Positions 5,353-12,578 of a stretch of 12,578 nt of DNA are shown here, one piece after another; within the stretch, counting starts at the first letter, position 1, and the number at the start of each line of letters is the position of its first letter. Both the position numbers and the translations under genes were made by a program. Below the pieces are notes generated by a model. That model ran no database searches and was not told the DNA's origin. It was given only the letters and a program-made list of their open reading frames with translations. Source of the DNA: Holosporales bacterium (GTDB lineage Bacteria; Pseudomonadota; Alphaproteobacteria; RUG11792); contig JAISFY010000022.1 in the NCBI GenBank assembly GCA_031263345.1, positions 1 through 12,578 on the forward strand. Reading direction: 5' to 3'.

Positions 5353-7137
5353 TTGAAAGAGATCATAAGCGTCAGCAGGAAAAATCTTGCGAAGCGCATT
5401 TGGATAGAACACATCAGACCATACAAATTACATTTATGTAAGGCCTTCGGTTGTATGTTAGTCGTGGCAGCATCTACCGCGGCTTTCCCGTATTTTCTTA
5501 AGCCAGCATTCGATTTTATTTTTCAAAACCACAATAAAATTGATCTTATATTTTTCGGGATTTGCATTTTTGCCTCTTTTACCGTAAAGGGAGTAGCGTC
5601 GTATGGTGAATCCTTTATCATGACATATATCGGGCAGAAAATTGTCTTTGATATTCAGGAGAGACTCTTTAAACACCTAGTAACCGCAGATCTTAGTTTC
5701 TTTAACAATCATCACAGCGGTGATTTGCTATCGAGATTTTCGAATGATGTCTCCCTGATGAGGAATGCTGTATCGACAGCGATTTCTGGACTTGGTAAAG
5801 AACTTGTGACCTTCGTATTCCTGGTCGGGCTTATGATGTATAGAGATGCCATCCTAGCCCTCTTTGCCTGCATTCTTTTCCCATCGGCATTAGTCCCGAT
5901 CATTCTGCTAGGGAAAAAAATGAAAAAAATTGTTACCCACACGCAAAATAATCTCGGATCATTTTCCAGTTATTTAACTCAGATATTTCAGGGGATTCGT
6001 ATAGTTAAAGCTTACAACTCGGAGGAAATAGAAGTCTATAGAATTAAGCAAAAAATTACTGACCTCATGATTTCAATTGTACAATCGACTAAAATTAGAG
6101 CCTCGCTTCATCCAATTTCGGAATGCATCGCTGGAGTCGCGATTATTAGCGTTTTAATTTATGGCGGTATACAAGTCGTGGATGGAAACAAAACGATCGG
6201 AGATCTCATTTCATTCCTAGGAGCTCTGCTGATAGCCTACGAGCCAGTCCGGAGACTGACGCAGTTAAGCGCGAATGTACAAGAAGGATTAGTTGCTGCG
6301 TCAAGAATTTTTGATATAATCGATACGAAGCCATCGATTCGGAATTTCCCAAATCCTGTTCGTATTTCTGGTCCGATAAATTTTATTAGATTCGAAAACG
6401 TATCGTTCCAATACGATTCATTGCGTACGATTCTTGATGGCATTTCCTTCGAAGTAAAGAGAGGGCAAACGATCGCTTTCGTTGGAAAAAGTGGATCGGG
6501 GAAAAGTACGCTTTTAAACCTAATCCCAAGATTTCACGACGTCACGTCAGGGGGGATCCTAATTGATGGAATAGACATCAAAGAGCTAGATCTGATTGAT
6601 GTAAGGCAGCAAATTGCCCTTGTCACTCAGGAAAATATCTTGTTCGATGCTTCATTCCATGACAACATAGCCTACGGTAACAAAGAAGCATCGGAGGCCG
6701 ATGTCATTGCCGCAGCCAAATCTGCACTCGCCGATGATTTTATCCGAAAATCGGAACATGGGTATCATACTTTGATCGGAGAGAACGGTATTAGAATTTC
6801 GGGAGGCCAAAGGCAAAGAATAGCTATCGCGCGAGCCATGCTAAAAAATGCCCCAATTTTACTCCTGGATGAAGCCACCTCCTCACTAGATGCCGATTCG
6901 GAAAAATCGGTACAAACTGCCCTCGATACTCTCATGCAAAACAGAACGACCATAATTGTAGCTCATAGACTCTTTAGCGTCACTAATGTTGATGTCATAT
7001 ACGTCATAGAGGAAGGTACGATCAAGGAGTCGGGAACTCACAGTCAACTTCTGGCGAGTAACGGAATCTATTCATCCCTGTGGCGAGCCCAGAATGGCTT
7101 TCAGTCGATACCGAGCGAGACGTTCTGCTACTGCTGA
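5353..7137 (+). CDS. MsbA-like ABC exporter (fused membrane and ATPase domains)
   Basis: Inner-membrane half-transporter working as a homodimer, probably flipping lipid A or a similar lipid. Residues about 20-310 form the six-helix exporter membrane domain; SFFNNHHSGDLLSRFSNDV is a typical cytoplasmic loop of MsbA relatives. The ATPase domain has Walker A GKSGSGKST (378-386), Q-loop Q426 in LVTQENILFD, signature ISGGQRQR (482-489), Walker B ILLLDEATSSLD with D506 and E507, and the switch H538 in VAHRL. All catalytic residues are intact. The length of 594 is normal. The start is TTG 5353; upstream an in-frame TAG blocks extension, the next ATG is well inside the first helix, and only a weak AAAAAGAG precedes the TTG. 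The substrate cannot be told from sequence, so no symbol is given; peptide or drug export is possible. A 144-base gap follows before the next gene. Confidence 0.9.
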   Translation: MKEIISVSRKNLAKRIWIEHIRPYKLHLCKAFGCMLVVAASTAAFPYFLKPAFDFIFQNHNKIDLIFFGICIFASFTVKGVASYGESFIMTYIGQKIVFDIQERLFKHLVTADLSFFNNHHSGDLLSRFSNDVSLMRNAVSTAISGLGKELVTFVFLVGLMMYRDAILALFACILFPSALVPIILLGKKMKKIVTHTQNNLGSFSSYLTQIFQGIRIVKAYNSEEIEVYRIKQKITDLMISIVQSTKIRASLHPISECIAGVAIISVLIYGGIQVVDGNKTIGDLISFLGALLIAYEPVRRLTQLSANVQEGLVAASRIFDIIDTKPSIRNFPNPVRISGPINFIRFENVSFQYDSLRTILDGISFEVKRGQTIAFVGKSGSGKSTLLNLIPRFHDVTSGGILIDGIDIKELDLIDVRQQIALVTQENILFDASFHDNIAYGNKEASEADVIAAAKSALADDFIRKSEHGYHTLIGENGIRISGGQRQRIAIARAMLKNAPILLLDEATSSLDADSEKSVQTALDTLMQNRTTIIVAHRLFSVTNVDVIYVIEEGTIKESGTHSQLLASNGIYSSLWRAQNGFQSIPSETFCYC

Positions 7138-7256
7138 ATTGGATTATATCATCGTGACTTCGAACTGAGATCTTTTTGTTTTTACAGGGTATTCTTTGAG
7201 ATCCATTTGTGGTACCATTCATGCCCATGCTTATTTATTGGCTCGTGGGTACTTCC

Positions 7257-7274
7257 TCCGGGTTAGTCCGGGTT
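7257..7274. repeat. Short direct repeat before the permease gene
   Basis: TCCGGGTT occurs twice (7257-7264 and 7267-7274), separated by AG, just upstream of the permease start. It might be a protein-binding site or chance. Confidence 0.35.
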
Positions 7275-7281
7275 CCTTTGG

Positions 7282-8334
7282 ATGTTTAAGTTATTCTTCC
7301 CTATTATAGGTTCATTTTTCGATCCATTAGTCGTTTTTGCAACAGGGTTGTTTGGTGGTTTTCTATCTGGTTTTTTGGGAATTGGGAGCGGTGTGATTAT
7401 TACTCCGGTACTCATCGAATTTGGAATTCATCCACTGTTGGCGGTTTCTAATCAACTCTGCCACGCAATCGGAGTAAACATGACTAATTTTTTGATGTAT
7501 AAACGGAAGCAAGATGTTGATTTTCACTTAGCCTCTTATATTTTGCTTGGCAGTATTCTCGGGACGGCGTGTGCGTGGCTTATTCTGATGAAGATTGGGA
7601 GATCTCCTGAAAATACCACCAAGGTGTTCGCGATCGTTTATACGATGGTTCTTATCATTTTGGGGATAACGATCTTCGTCCAAAGCGTAAAGGCCTGGCA
7701 CGATAGGATAGGAAGAAAATACACTTATGGTGTCATGATGAGACGCTGGATGTTATACCTACCTTGCCATAAGATTTTTGTGAGATCAAGGACTGAAATG
7801 AGTGTTACAATTCCCATATTCGTTGGATTTGTGACAGGAATCCTGGTTTCTTCTTTAGGCGGAGGAGAGAACCTTTTAATGGCCCCAGTCATAACCTATC
7901 TGATCGGAAGAGTCAGCTCAGTCGTAAACGGAACGACGGCCCTTGCGGGCTGTGCGACGACCGGAATGGTCGCTATCATCTATGCGTGTAGTAACTATTG
8001 CTGCGATGTCAAGTTCGTTATGATCCTTTTTGCTGGGGCTACATTCGGCTCTTGGCTCGGAGTGGGATTGTCATACAATATTCGCAGATATTACGTTAAT
8101 ATGTTAGCATCTGTCGCAATTTTCCTCATGGCTTCGAGGCAGATCTTTAAACTGATAAACGACTCCATACCCACAGTGACATTGAAAAAAATTGATATTT
8201 CTGGATCATTACTTTCCAGGATTGCACACGATATGCCGTTATTGTACACATTTTTATGTATATTCCTTGTAACGATTACTGCTCTAATTGCAGAAAAGAT
8301 ATTGCGCTGGATAACGAATGTACGTACCCGGTAG
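7282..8334 (+). CDS. TauE/SafE-family membrane permease
   Basis: Integral inner-membrane protein of the TSUP (TauE/SafE) family, which moves small anions such as sulfite or organosulfonates; the substrate here is unknown. The two-fold repeat is visible: GLFGGFLSGFLGIGSGVIITPVL near residue 22 and VGFVTGILVSSLGGGENLLMAPV near 180, each opening a block of about four membrane helices. Between the halves is a charged loop (WHDRIGRKY ... FVRSRTEM). There are 350 residues, somewhat longer than the usual 250-310. The start is ATG 7282; an in-frame TAG at 7264-7266 blocks extension, and no good ribosome site is seen. The stop TAG is part of the next gene's ribosome site, so it is probably first in the operon with potF, potI and murF. 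Confidence 0.85.
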   Translation: MFKLFFPIIGSFFDPLVVFATGLFGGFLSGFLGIGSGVIITPVLIEFGIHPLLAVSNQLCHAIGVNMTNFLMYKRKQDVDFHLASYILLGSILGTACAWLILMKIGRSPENTTKVFAIVYTMVLIILGITIFVQSVKAWHDRIGRKYTYGVMMRRWMLYLPCHKIFVRSRTEMSVTIPIFVGFVTGILVSSLGGGENLLMAPVITYLIGRVSSVVNGTTALAGCATTGMVAIIYACSNYCCDVKFVMILFAGATFGSWLGVGLSYNIRRYYVNMLASVAIFLMASRQIFKLINDSIPTVTLKKIDISGSLLSRIAHDMPLLYTFLCIFLVTITALIAEKILRWITNVRTR

Positions 8335-8338
8335 GAGG
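8332..8338 (+). promoter_or_regulatory. Ribosome binding site for potF overlapping the permease stop codon
   Basis: TAGGAGG contains the stop TAG of the permease gene and the AGGAGG site for GTG 8347, with 8 bases between. Termination and re-initiation are likely coupled. Confidence 0.75.
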
Positions 8339-8346
8339 TCGCCAAA

Positions 8347-9483
8347 GTGGATAAGAAAATCAAAATTTTTGCCCTGCTTCTTGTGGGATGTATTTTTATC
8401 ACGTATTGGAATAAAAACAACAAAGATCCAGAAAATGTTGTTTATGTTTATGGTTGGTATGGAATTATTCCACGTCATGTTATCGATGAGTTTGAGAAGA
8501 CGACCGGGATTGAGGTTGTATACGACATATACGACAACAACGATACCCTCGAGGCTAAGTTACTTACAGCTAATAGCGGATATGATGTGGTTTTCCCATC
8601 ATTTATTCCGTATGCCGTAAAGCAGTTAGCAATGGGGGCGTATTGCGCATTTGATCTTAAATTACTGCCAAATTTGAAGAATGTTTGCGGAATCGTGACA
8701 GAGAAATTTGAGCTAAATGGAGGGAATCTGAATTATCTGATTCCGTTATTCTGGGGAACGGTAGGAATCGTATACGAAAAAAGCGCAGTAGAGCAGGCCC
8801 TTCCTGGTGAAAAAATAGACTCCTATGAAGTTCTTTTTAATCCCTCAAAATTAAAAAAATTGTTCCAGTTTGGAGTAAGTTTTCCGGAAGAATACGTCGA
8901 TATTTTTCCGCAATTGAATGCATATATGGGCAATAAATCGAAAATGTCAATTTCTGACGTTATAAAATATTGTCAATTCCTTTCTCGTGTACGACCGTAT
9001 ATTACTAAATTTTCCTCGACTACGGTTATAGCTGACCTACTCTCGGGTAATGTCTGTATCGCTATCGGGACATCTGATAATAGTTGGAGGGCCATAAGGA
9101 GAGCGCGGACCATTGGAAAGGAAATAGTGTATGTCGTTCCTAGAGGAGCAGGAGTATTATGGGTAGACTGTGTTGGTATTCCTCTAGGGTCTCCAAATTT
9201 TGAAAATGCACATAAATTTATAAATTTCCTACTCAGACCAGAGATTGCTGCGGAGATTACGAATCATTCTGGAGTATTAATTAATGTTCCCGAAGCTACA
9301 GAATTATTTAGAGAAGATATCACAAGTAATGATCAGGTTTGTCCAACTGATCCAGGCGTCTTAAGTGACCTGCACTTGGGGCAAGCTAGTATAAACGCAG
9401 AGGGCCTAGAATTTGAAAGGAAGGCAACGAAAGCGTGGTCTAGATACAAGATGAAAGCTTTTAACGAAGTGGAAGGGGGATAA
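8347..9483 (+). CDS. potF: Polyamine-binding protein of an ABC importer, PotF-like
   Basis: Periplasmic or membrane-anchored receptor for putrescine or spermidine. The start is GTG 8347, set by a strong AGGAGG. The N-terminus MDKKIKIFALLLVGC ends in a good lipobox (LVGC, C15), so a lipoprotein is likely, whereas enteric PotF is soluble. The core resembles PotF more than PotD: VYVYGWYGIIPRHVIDEFEK, TLEAKLLTANSGYDVVFPS, FGVSFPEE, ADLLSGNVCIAIG and FINFLLRPEIAAEI. Compared from memory with E. coli PotF, the segment AIGWAGD, which carries two ligand-contacting residues (W244, D247), reads AIGTSDN here, while the aspartate of the WVDCVGIP segment is kept. Specificity may therefore differ. There are 378 residues. 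It is second in the operon; potI follows after 6 bases. Confidence 0.88.
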   Translation: MDKKIKIFALLLVGCIFITYWNKNNKDPENVVYVYGWYGIIPRHVIDEFEKTTGIEVVYDIYDNNDTLEAKLLTANSGYDVVFPSFIPYAVKQLAMGAYCAFDLKLLPNLKNVCGIVTEKFELNGGNLNYLIPLFWGTVGIVYEKSAVEQALPGEKIDSYEVLFNPSKLKKLFQFGVSFPEEYVDIFPQLNAYMGNKSKMSISDVIKYCQFLSRVRPYITKFSSTTVIADLLSGNVCIAIGTSDNSWRAIRRARTIGKEIVYVVPRGAGVLWVDCVGIPLGSPNFENAHKFINFLLRPEIAAEITNHSGVLINVPEATELFREDITSNDQVCPTDPGVLSDLHLGQASINAEGLEFERKATKAWSRYKMKAFNEVEGG

Positions 9484-9489
9484 AAGAAC

Positions 9490-10287
9490 ATGAAAAAGTT
9501 ATCTAAATTACTTTTCACTTTTCTAGTTTTCGGGTATGCTTTTCTGTACATACCGCTCGTCTTTATAGTCGTTAGCGCCTTCAGTGACTCTGAGATCCCT
9601 GGGATTTGGACGCATTTTTCGTTGAAATGGTTTAAAATTGTCTTCGAAGATAAGAGTTTCTTAAAATCAGCACTTTCTAGTATAGAGATAGCTATTCTAT
9701 CGGCATCAGGTTCGGTCTTACTCGGAATGATGGCTGCTTCCGCTACCTCTTCGGTTGAAAATTATATGTTTCGTAACTCGTTAAGGAAACTCGTAATAAT
9801 TCCACTTGTTTTGCCGGAGATCGTCATTGGTTTTTCATTGTTACTGTTATTTATAGCGATGGAGAAAATGTTCGGATTTCCTAAGAGGGGGATGTTGACC
9901 GTGATGATTGGTCACGTTATGTTATCGATTACATACGTCTACAGGAATATAAAATCATATATAATCTCTGTTGATAGATCGATTTCGGATGCCGCTCAAG
10001 ATCTTGGAGCAAGATCAATCCCCATTTTCCTTCACATAAAAGTTCCTATCTTTCTAAAACCGGCAGTATCTGGATGGTTATTAGCATTCACCTTATCACT
10101 TGATGATTTGGTGGTAGCAAGTTTTTTAACTGGACCAGGATCTACGACTCTGCCGCTTTTAATTTTCTCGAATATCAAAATTGGAATTACTCCAGCTATC
10201 AATGCATTTGCGACTCTTTTCATGGGGTTGGTAGCAGTATGTGTTATCTGTGGATTCTTTAAATCTAGAAAACGTAGGGATAGATAG
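9490..10287 (+). CDS. potI: Polyamine ABC importer permease, PotI-like
   Basis: One of two inner-membrane permease subunits of a polyamine importer. Six hydrophobic segments are visible. The cytoplasmic EAA loop, which docks on the ATPase, is DAAQDLGARSIPIFLHIKVP (167-186). PotI rather than PotC is indicated by SLLLLFIAMEK, PKRGMLT, SGWLLAFTLSLDDLVVASF and GPGSTTLPLLIFS. The length of 265 is normal. The start is ATG 9490, preceded by GGAAGGGGGA (9471-9480), a slightly distant ribosome site. It lies 6 bases after potF and 3 bases before murF. The partner permease PotH and ATPase PotG that separate F from I in E. coli are not between them here and not elsewhere in the window. Confidence 0.92.
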   Translation: MKKLSKLLFTFLVFGYAFLYIPLVFIVVSAFSDSEIPGIWTHFSLKWFKIVFEDKSFLKSALSSIEIAILSASGSVLLGMMAASATSSVENYMFRNSLRKLVIIPLVLPEIVIGFSLLLLFIAMEKMFGFPKRGMLTVMIGHVMLSITYVYRNIKSYIISVDRSISDAAQDLGARSIPIFLHIKVPIFLKPAVSGWLLAFTLSLDDLVVASFLTGPGSTTLPLLIFSNIKIGITPAINAFATLFMGLVAVCVICGFFKSRKRRDR

Positions 10288-10290
10288 GGA

Positions 10291-11658
10291 ATGACCCCTG
10301 ACTTGAAAACGAAAAAGCGAAAATTACTTATTGGAAATATCGAGGTAGAGGTAGCCGGTTTATCCATCGATTCCAGGTCTATAAAACCTGGAGAGGTTTT
10401 TTTTGCATTACAGGGGAATAAGGTTGATGGGCATCAATTCGTTTCTAAAGCCCTCGATAATGGAGCGATAGCAGCGGTTATCGAAGATATTGCCTATCAC
10501 AAAGAATCCAGAACCATTTTAGTCGATAACGTCTTAAATACTCTTAAGGAATCGGGAATTTTTTTAAAAAATTCTGCTAATCCAAAATGTATGATAGGGA
10601 TAACGGGAAGCGTTGGTAAGACGACCACCAAGGCCTGGCTCTCCAAGATTTTAAATTACTACCATAAATCTTTTACGACGATGAATAATTATAATACCAT
10701 TTACGGTCTTCCGATTGCTCTTTCAAACATCGAAGATGAAACCGAATATTGTATTCTCGAGATGGGTACAAGCAGAGCAGGAGAGATATCGGATCTTTCC
10801 AGTTACTTATCGCCAGATATTGGAATCATTACTAACATCTTTGAGTCTCATATAGGGTATTTTAATAATAAATTAGAATTAGCAAAAGAAAAGATTTCGA
10901 TTACTGATGGTATGCACGCCGGAAGTATTTTAATTTTCGATGGGGATTCAGAATTTGCCGAAACAATTAAAGCAGCAGCATTAGCAAAACAGATTCGAAC
11001 GCTATCGGTAGGATTTTCCTCTAATTGCGATATAAGAATCATTTCTGGACAAAGGTCTGTCATTCGAACCACCCATAATGAGTATTCCTTCCAGTTATCG
11101 ATTCATGGCAGGAAGTACGATTATATCGCTGGATGCGTGGTAGCCCTTCTCTTTGCTCTCGGTCTCGAAATAGAAAAATTTCTTGCATATTTCACGAAAC
11201 TAAAACCACTCCCAGGAAGAGGTGAAATAATCACCTGTAACTACTACGATAAAAAGTTTACATTAATAGATGAGTCATATAACGCCAGCCCGGCAGCTAT
11301 GCTCGCTGCAATTGATACATTCCTAGGTCAGTCTCACGCCCCCCCACTAGTAGCAATAATAGGTCAAATGAATGATCTCGGGAGATATGAAGAATATTAC
11401 CATAAATTGGTGGCGGAAAGATTGGCCACATGTAATCTCAATTCATTTTTTTTCATTGGCCGACAGGAATTGTGGAAGATATATCCGAAAGCGATCTGCT
11501 ATGAAGGTCTTAACGAAGGAATAATAAAGAATATCCTGGACCACATTCCGAAGGATGCATTGATATTGCTAAAGGGGTCGAATAGTATCCATCTCGGGGA
11601 AATACCAAATTATATTTTATCGTCCTCACATCGTTTAACCTCATCTCTAAGAAAGTAG
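10291..11658 (+). CDS. murF: UDP-N-acetylmuramoyl-tripeptide--D-alanyl-D-alanine ligase
   Basis: Cytoplasmic Mur ligase that adds D-Ala-D-Ala to the UDP-MurNAc-tripeptide, the last cytoplasmic step of peptidoglycan precursor synthesis. The N-terminal substrate domain shows SIDSRSIKPGEVFFAL and DGHQFVSKALDNGA. The ATP loop is GITGSVGKTTTK (103-114). The central domain has EMGTSRAGEISDLS and IITNIFESHIGYF. The C-terminal domain has LPGRGE, DESYNASPAAMLAA (from D327) and LKGSNSIHLGEI. There are 455 residues, normal for MurF. Start ATG 10291 follows potI by 3 bases, with AGGGA motifs just ahead. It is unusual in sitting behind a polyamine importer rather than in a mur/fts cluster; no murE or mraY is adjacent. 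The presence of MurF implies that peptidoglycan is still made. Confidence 0.95.
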   Translation: MTPDLKTKKRKLLIGNIEVEVAGLSIDSRSIKPGEVFFALQGNKVDGHQFVSKALDNGAIAAVIEDIAYHKESRTILVDNVLNTLKESGIFLKNSANPKCMIGITGSVGKTTTKAWLSKILNYYHKSFTTMNNYNTIYGLPIALSNIEDETEYCILEMGTSRAGEISDLSSYLSPDIGIITNIFESHIGYFNNKLELAKEKISITDGMHAGSILIFDGDSEFAETIKAAALAKQIRTLSVGFSSNCDIRIISGQRSVIRTTHNEYSFQLSIHGRKYDYIAGCVVALLFALGLEIEKFLAYFTKLKPLPGRGEIITCNYYDKKFTLIDESYNASPAAMLAAIDTFLGQSHAPPLVAIIGQMNDLGRYEEYYHKLVAERLATCNLNSFFFIGRQELWKIYPKAICYEGLNEGIIKNILDHIPKDALILLKGSNSIHLGEIPNYILSSSHRLTSSLRK

Positions 11659-11670
11659 GAAAATCAAAGT

Positions 11671-11748
11671 ATGGAGAAAGTATTTTTAGACCCAGCAAGA
11701 AAGTATCTACTTAAAAAAAGATTTTTTACAGAAACTGTATTTGATTAA
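11671..11748 (+). CDS. Possible 25-residue peptide after murF
   Basis: ATG 11671 opens a 25-residue frame (MEKVFLDPARKYLLKKRFF...) ending in TAA, 12 bases after the murF stop, with AGGAAAA as a weak ribosome site. It is basic and not clearly membrane-spanning. It could be a real short gene, the start of a gene lost by deletion at the boundary with the accessory region, or chance. I do not recognise it. Confidence 0.3.
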   Translation: MEKVFLDPARKYLLKKRFFTETVFD

Positions 11749-11794
11749 ATAAAGAACAAATTAACTATAGATCATGCTAGATATAGACCTATCC

Positions 11795-11816
11795 ATAATT
11801 TTCTTCTTAAAATTAT
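11795..11816. repeat. Inverted repeat with 8-base arms
   Basis: ATAATTTT (11795-11802) and AAAATTAT (11809-11816) flank a 6-base loop. The right arm continues as AGG, matched by CCTAT at 11788-11792 if four bases bulge out. It could be a hairpin at the end of the murF transcript, but the stem is all A-T next to the loop and no clear T run follows. Confidence 0.4.
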
Positions 11817-11934
11817 AGGCGCCTCTAATAGCTTATCAGTTTTTACTTAAGAAGGCTTCTGCTGGGTTGGAAGCTCTCAATATATAAAACTAAGATTAAA
11901 TAATCATCCCATTTGCAGTGGGCTAATAATATTC

Positions 11935-11964
11935 TTGTCAGAATACAGGGAAAGGTAGTAACAT
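11935..11964 (+). promoter_or_regulatory. Possible promoter for the Myb-domain gene
   Basis: TTGTCA (11935-11940, five of six -35 consensus bases) is followed after 18 bases by TAACAT (11959-11964, four of six -10 bases). A transcript would begin about 25-30 bases before the ATG at 11998. Tentative. Confidence 0.3.
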
Positions 11965-11997
11965 TACAGAATAAGTAGAAATAGAGAAGACGCACAC

Positions 11998-12578
11998 ATG
12001 ATATTCACAACCCAACTTGGATTGATTTGTTGTCTATTTATCATAATCAATATTGGCCATGCTATGCACATGCCAGGGCTACCGGAATGGTTGCATCCCC
12101 CAGCCGCTGATGCTCGAGGGCAATCCAAAAGCACAACGGCCAAGCGCGTCCAATTTAATTTCTATGAGGATTCCTGCCTTATAGAGGTGGTAATGCAACA
12201 TGGGCCAGAAGGATGGCGAAAGGTTGCCGAACATATGCCAGGGAGGACAGCTAGGCAGTGTCGCGACCGATGGAACAATTATCTTGATCCAGTCCCCAAA
12301 TCACGCCCACTGCCCCAGGAAGTCGCAAATATAATAAAAACGGGGTTTAAGGAAAAGAAGACTTCCCAGGCCATAAGCAGAGAAGTATTCAATAAGCAGG
12401 GCATTTTCATCGCACCCAACATCATCGCCGGGAATCGGCAACAGTTCGAGCGTCCCGCGCCAAGACGCGAGATCGGCATGGTCCCCCCAGGTGCAATGAG
12501 GCCTCCCCCTCAGCCTTCTGCTTTGGATCCTCAACCAGGTGACCAATTGATTACGGATCTCAATCGGCAATGGGGCCT
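11998..12578 (+). CDS. Exported protein with a eukaryote-like Myb/SANT DNA-binding repeat (3' end beyond the window)
   Basis: The frame is open from ATG 11998 for 193 codons to the right edge. Residues 1-22 look like a Sec signal peptide: hydrophobic core LGLICCLFIIIN and a GHA cleavage site, though the n-region has no positive charge. Residues 51-98 match a Myb repeat: F53, W73 and W92 occupy the three aromatic core positions (F-x19-W-x18-W), with YED before helix 1 and the recognition-helix segment GRTARQCRDRWNNYLDP (82-98), very close to animal and plant Myb repeats. Residues 105-150 (LPQEVANIIKTGF ... TSQAISREV ... NIIAGNRQQF) look like another helix-turn-helix, possibly a degenerate repeat. 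From 153 a proline-rich tail follows. GC is about 28% in the first line of the gene but above 60% at 12421-12540. A secreted host-directed DNA-binding effector is my inference; M23 as start would give a cytoplasmic protein instead. Confidence 0.8.
   Translation, partial: MIFTTQLGLICCLFIIINIGHAMHMPGLPEWLHPPAADARGQSKSTTAKRVQFNFYEDSCLIEVVMQHGPEGWRKVAEHMPGRTARQCRDRWNNYLDPVPKSRPLPQEVANIIKTGFKEKKTSQAISREVFNKQGIFIAPNIIAGNRQQFERPAPRREIGMVPPGAMRPPPQPSALDPQPGDQLITDLNRQWG

Larger units (their letters stand above)
11749..11997. other. AT-rich non-coding stretch between the murF operon and the Myb gene
   Basis: About 250 bases with no convincing frame on either strand and no RNA gene that I recognise. 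It holds an AT-rich inverted repeat at 11795-11816 and a promoter-like pair at 11935-11964, listed separately. It separates the housekeeping operon from the accessory gene on the right. Confidence 0.6.

Noticed and set aside
12279..12570. Two minus-strand frames at the right end
   Set aside because: Both are antisense to the Myb-domain gene, have no recognisable motifs, and are explained by the GC-rich sequence with few stops.

Overview
The window reads as chromosomal DNA of an AT-rich, probably host-associated alphaproteobacterium. The housekeeping proteins look alphaproteobacterial: the PssA layout, the family 4 uracil-DNA glycosylase, FabI, an MsbA-type exporter and PotF/PotI. Several genes use TTG or GTG starts, and a polyamine importer and a eukaryote-like DNA-binding domain are present. 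A Rickettsiales or Holosporales-like intracellular bacterium is my inference; no rRNA or other decisive marker is present.

Layout. Positions 1-1781 (minus strand) hold pssA followed by recF; the two overlap by 26 bases and recF runs off the left edge. Positions 1782-2870 hold a tandem duplication (unit about 458 bases) of a small exported, glycine-rich membrane protein, plus a broken piece of a further copy; the two copies differ almost only at amino-acid-changing sites. Positions 2907-4446 hold a family 4 uracil-DNA glycosylase (minus) and ispE (plus), head to head with starts only a few bases apart. Then come fabI (minus, 4453-5226) and, divergent from it, an MsbA-like ABC exporter (5353-7137). 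Positions 7282-11658 are a compact plus-strand operon: TauE/SafE permease, potF, potI and murF, with gaps of 12, 6 and 3 bases. From 11659 the character changes: a 25-residue ORF, about 250 bases of AT-rich non-coding DNA, and then an incomplete gene (11998 to the right edge) encoding a signal peptide, a Myb/SANT DNA-binding repeat, a second helix-turn-helix-like stretch and a proline-rich tail. The 3' half of that gene is much richer in GC than its surroundings.

How the genes fit together. Most supply the envelope: phosphatidylethanolamine precursor (PssA), isoprenoid precursor (IspE), fatty acids (FabI), lipid flipping (MsbA-like) and peptidoglycan (MurF). RecF and the glycosylase serve DNA repair. 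PotF and PotI would import polyamine, but the ATPase and second permease (PotG, PotH) are not here. The accessory material is the duplicated membrane protein pair and the exported Myb-domain protein. The Myb protein is the best candidate for something new: a possible secreted factor acting on host chromatin.
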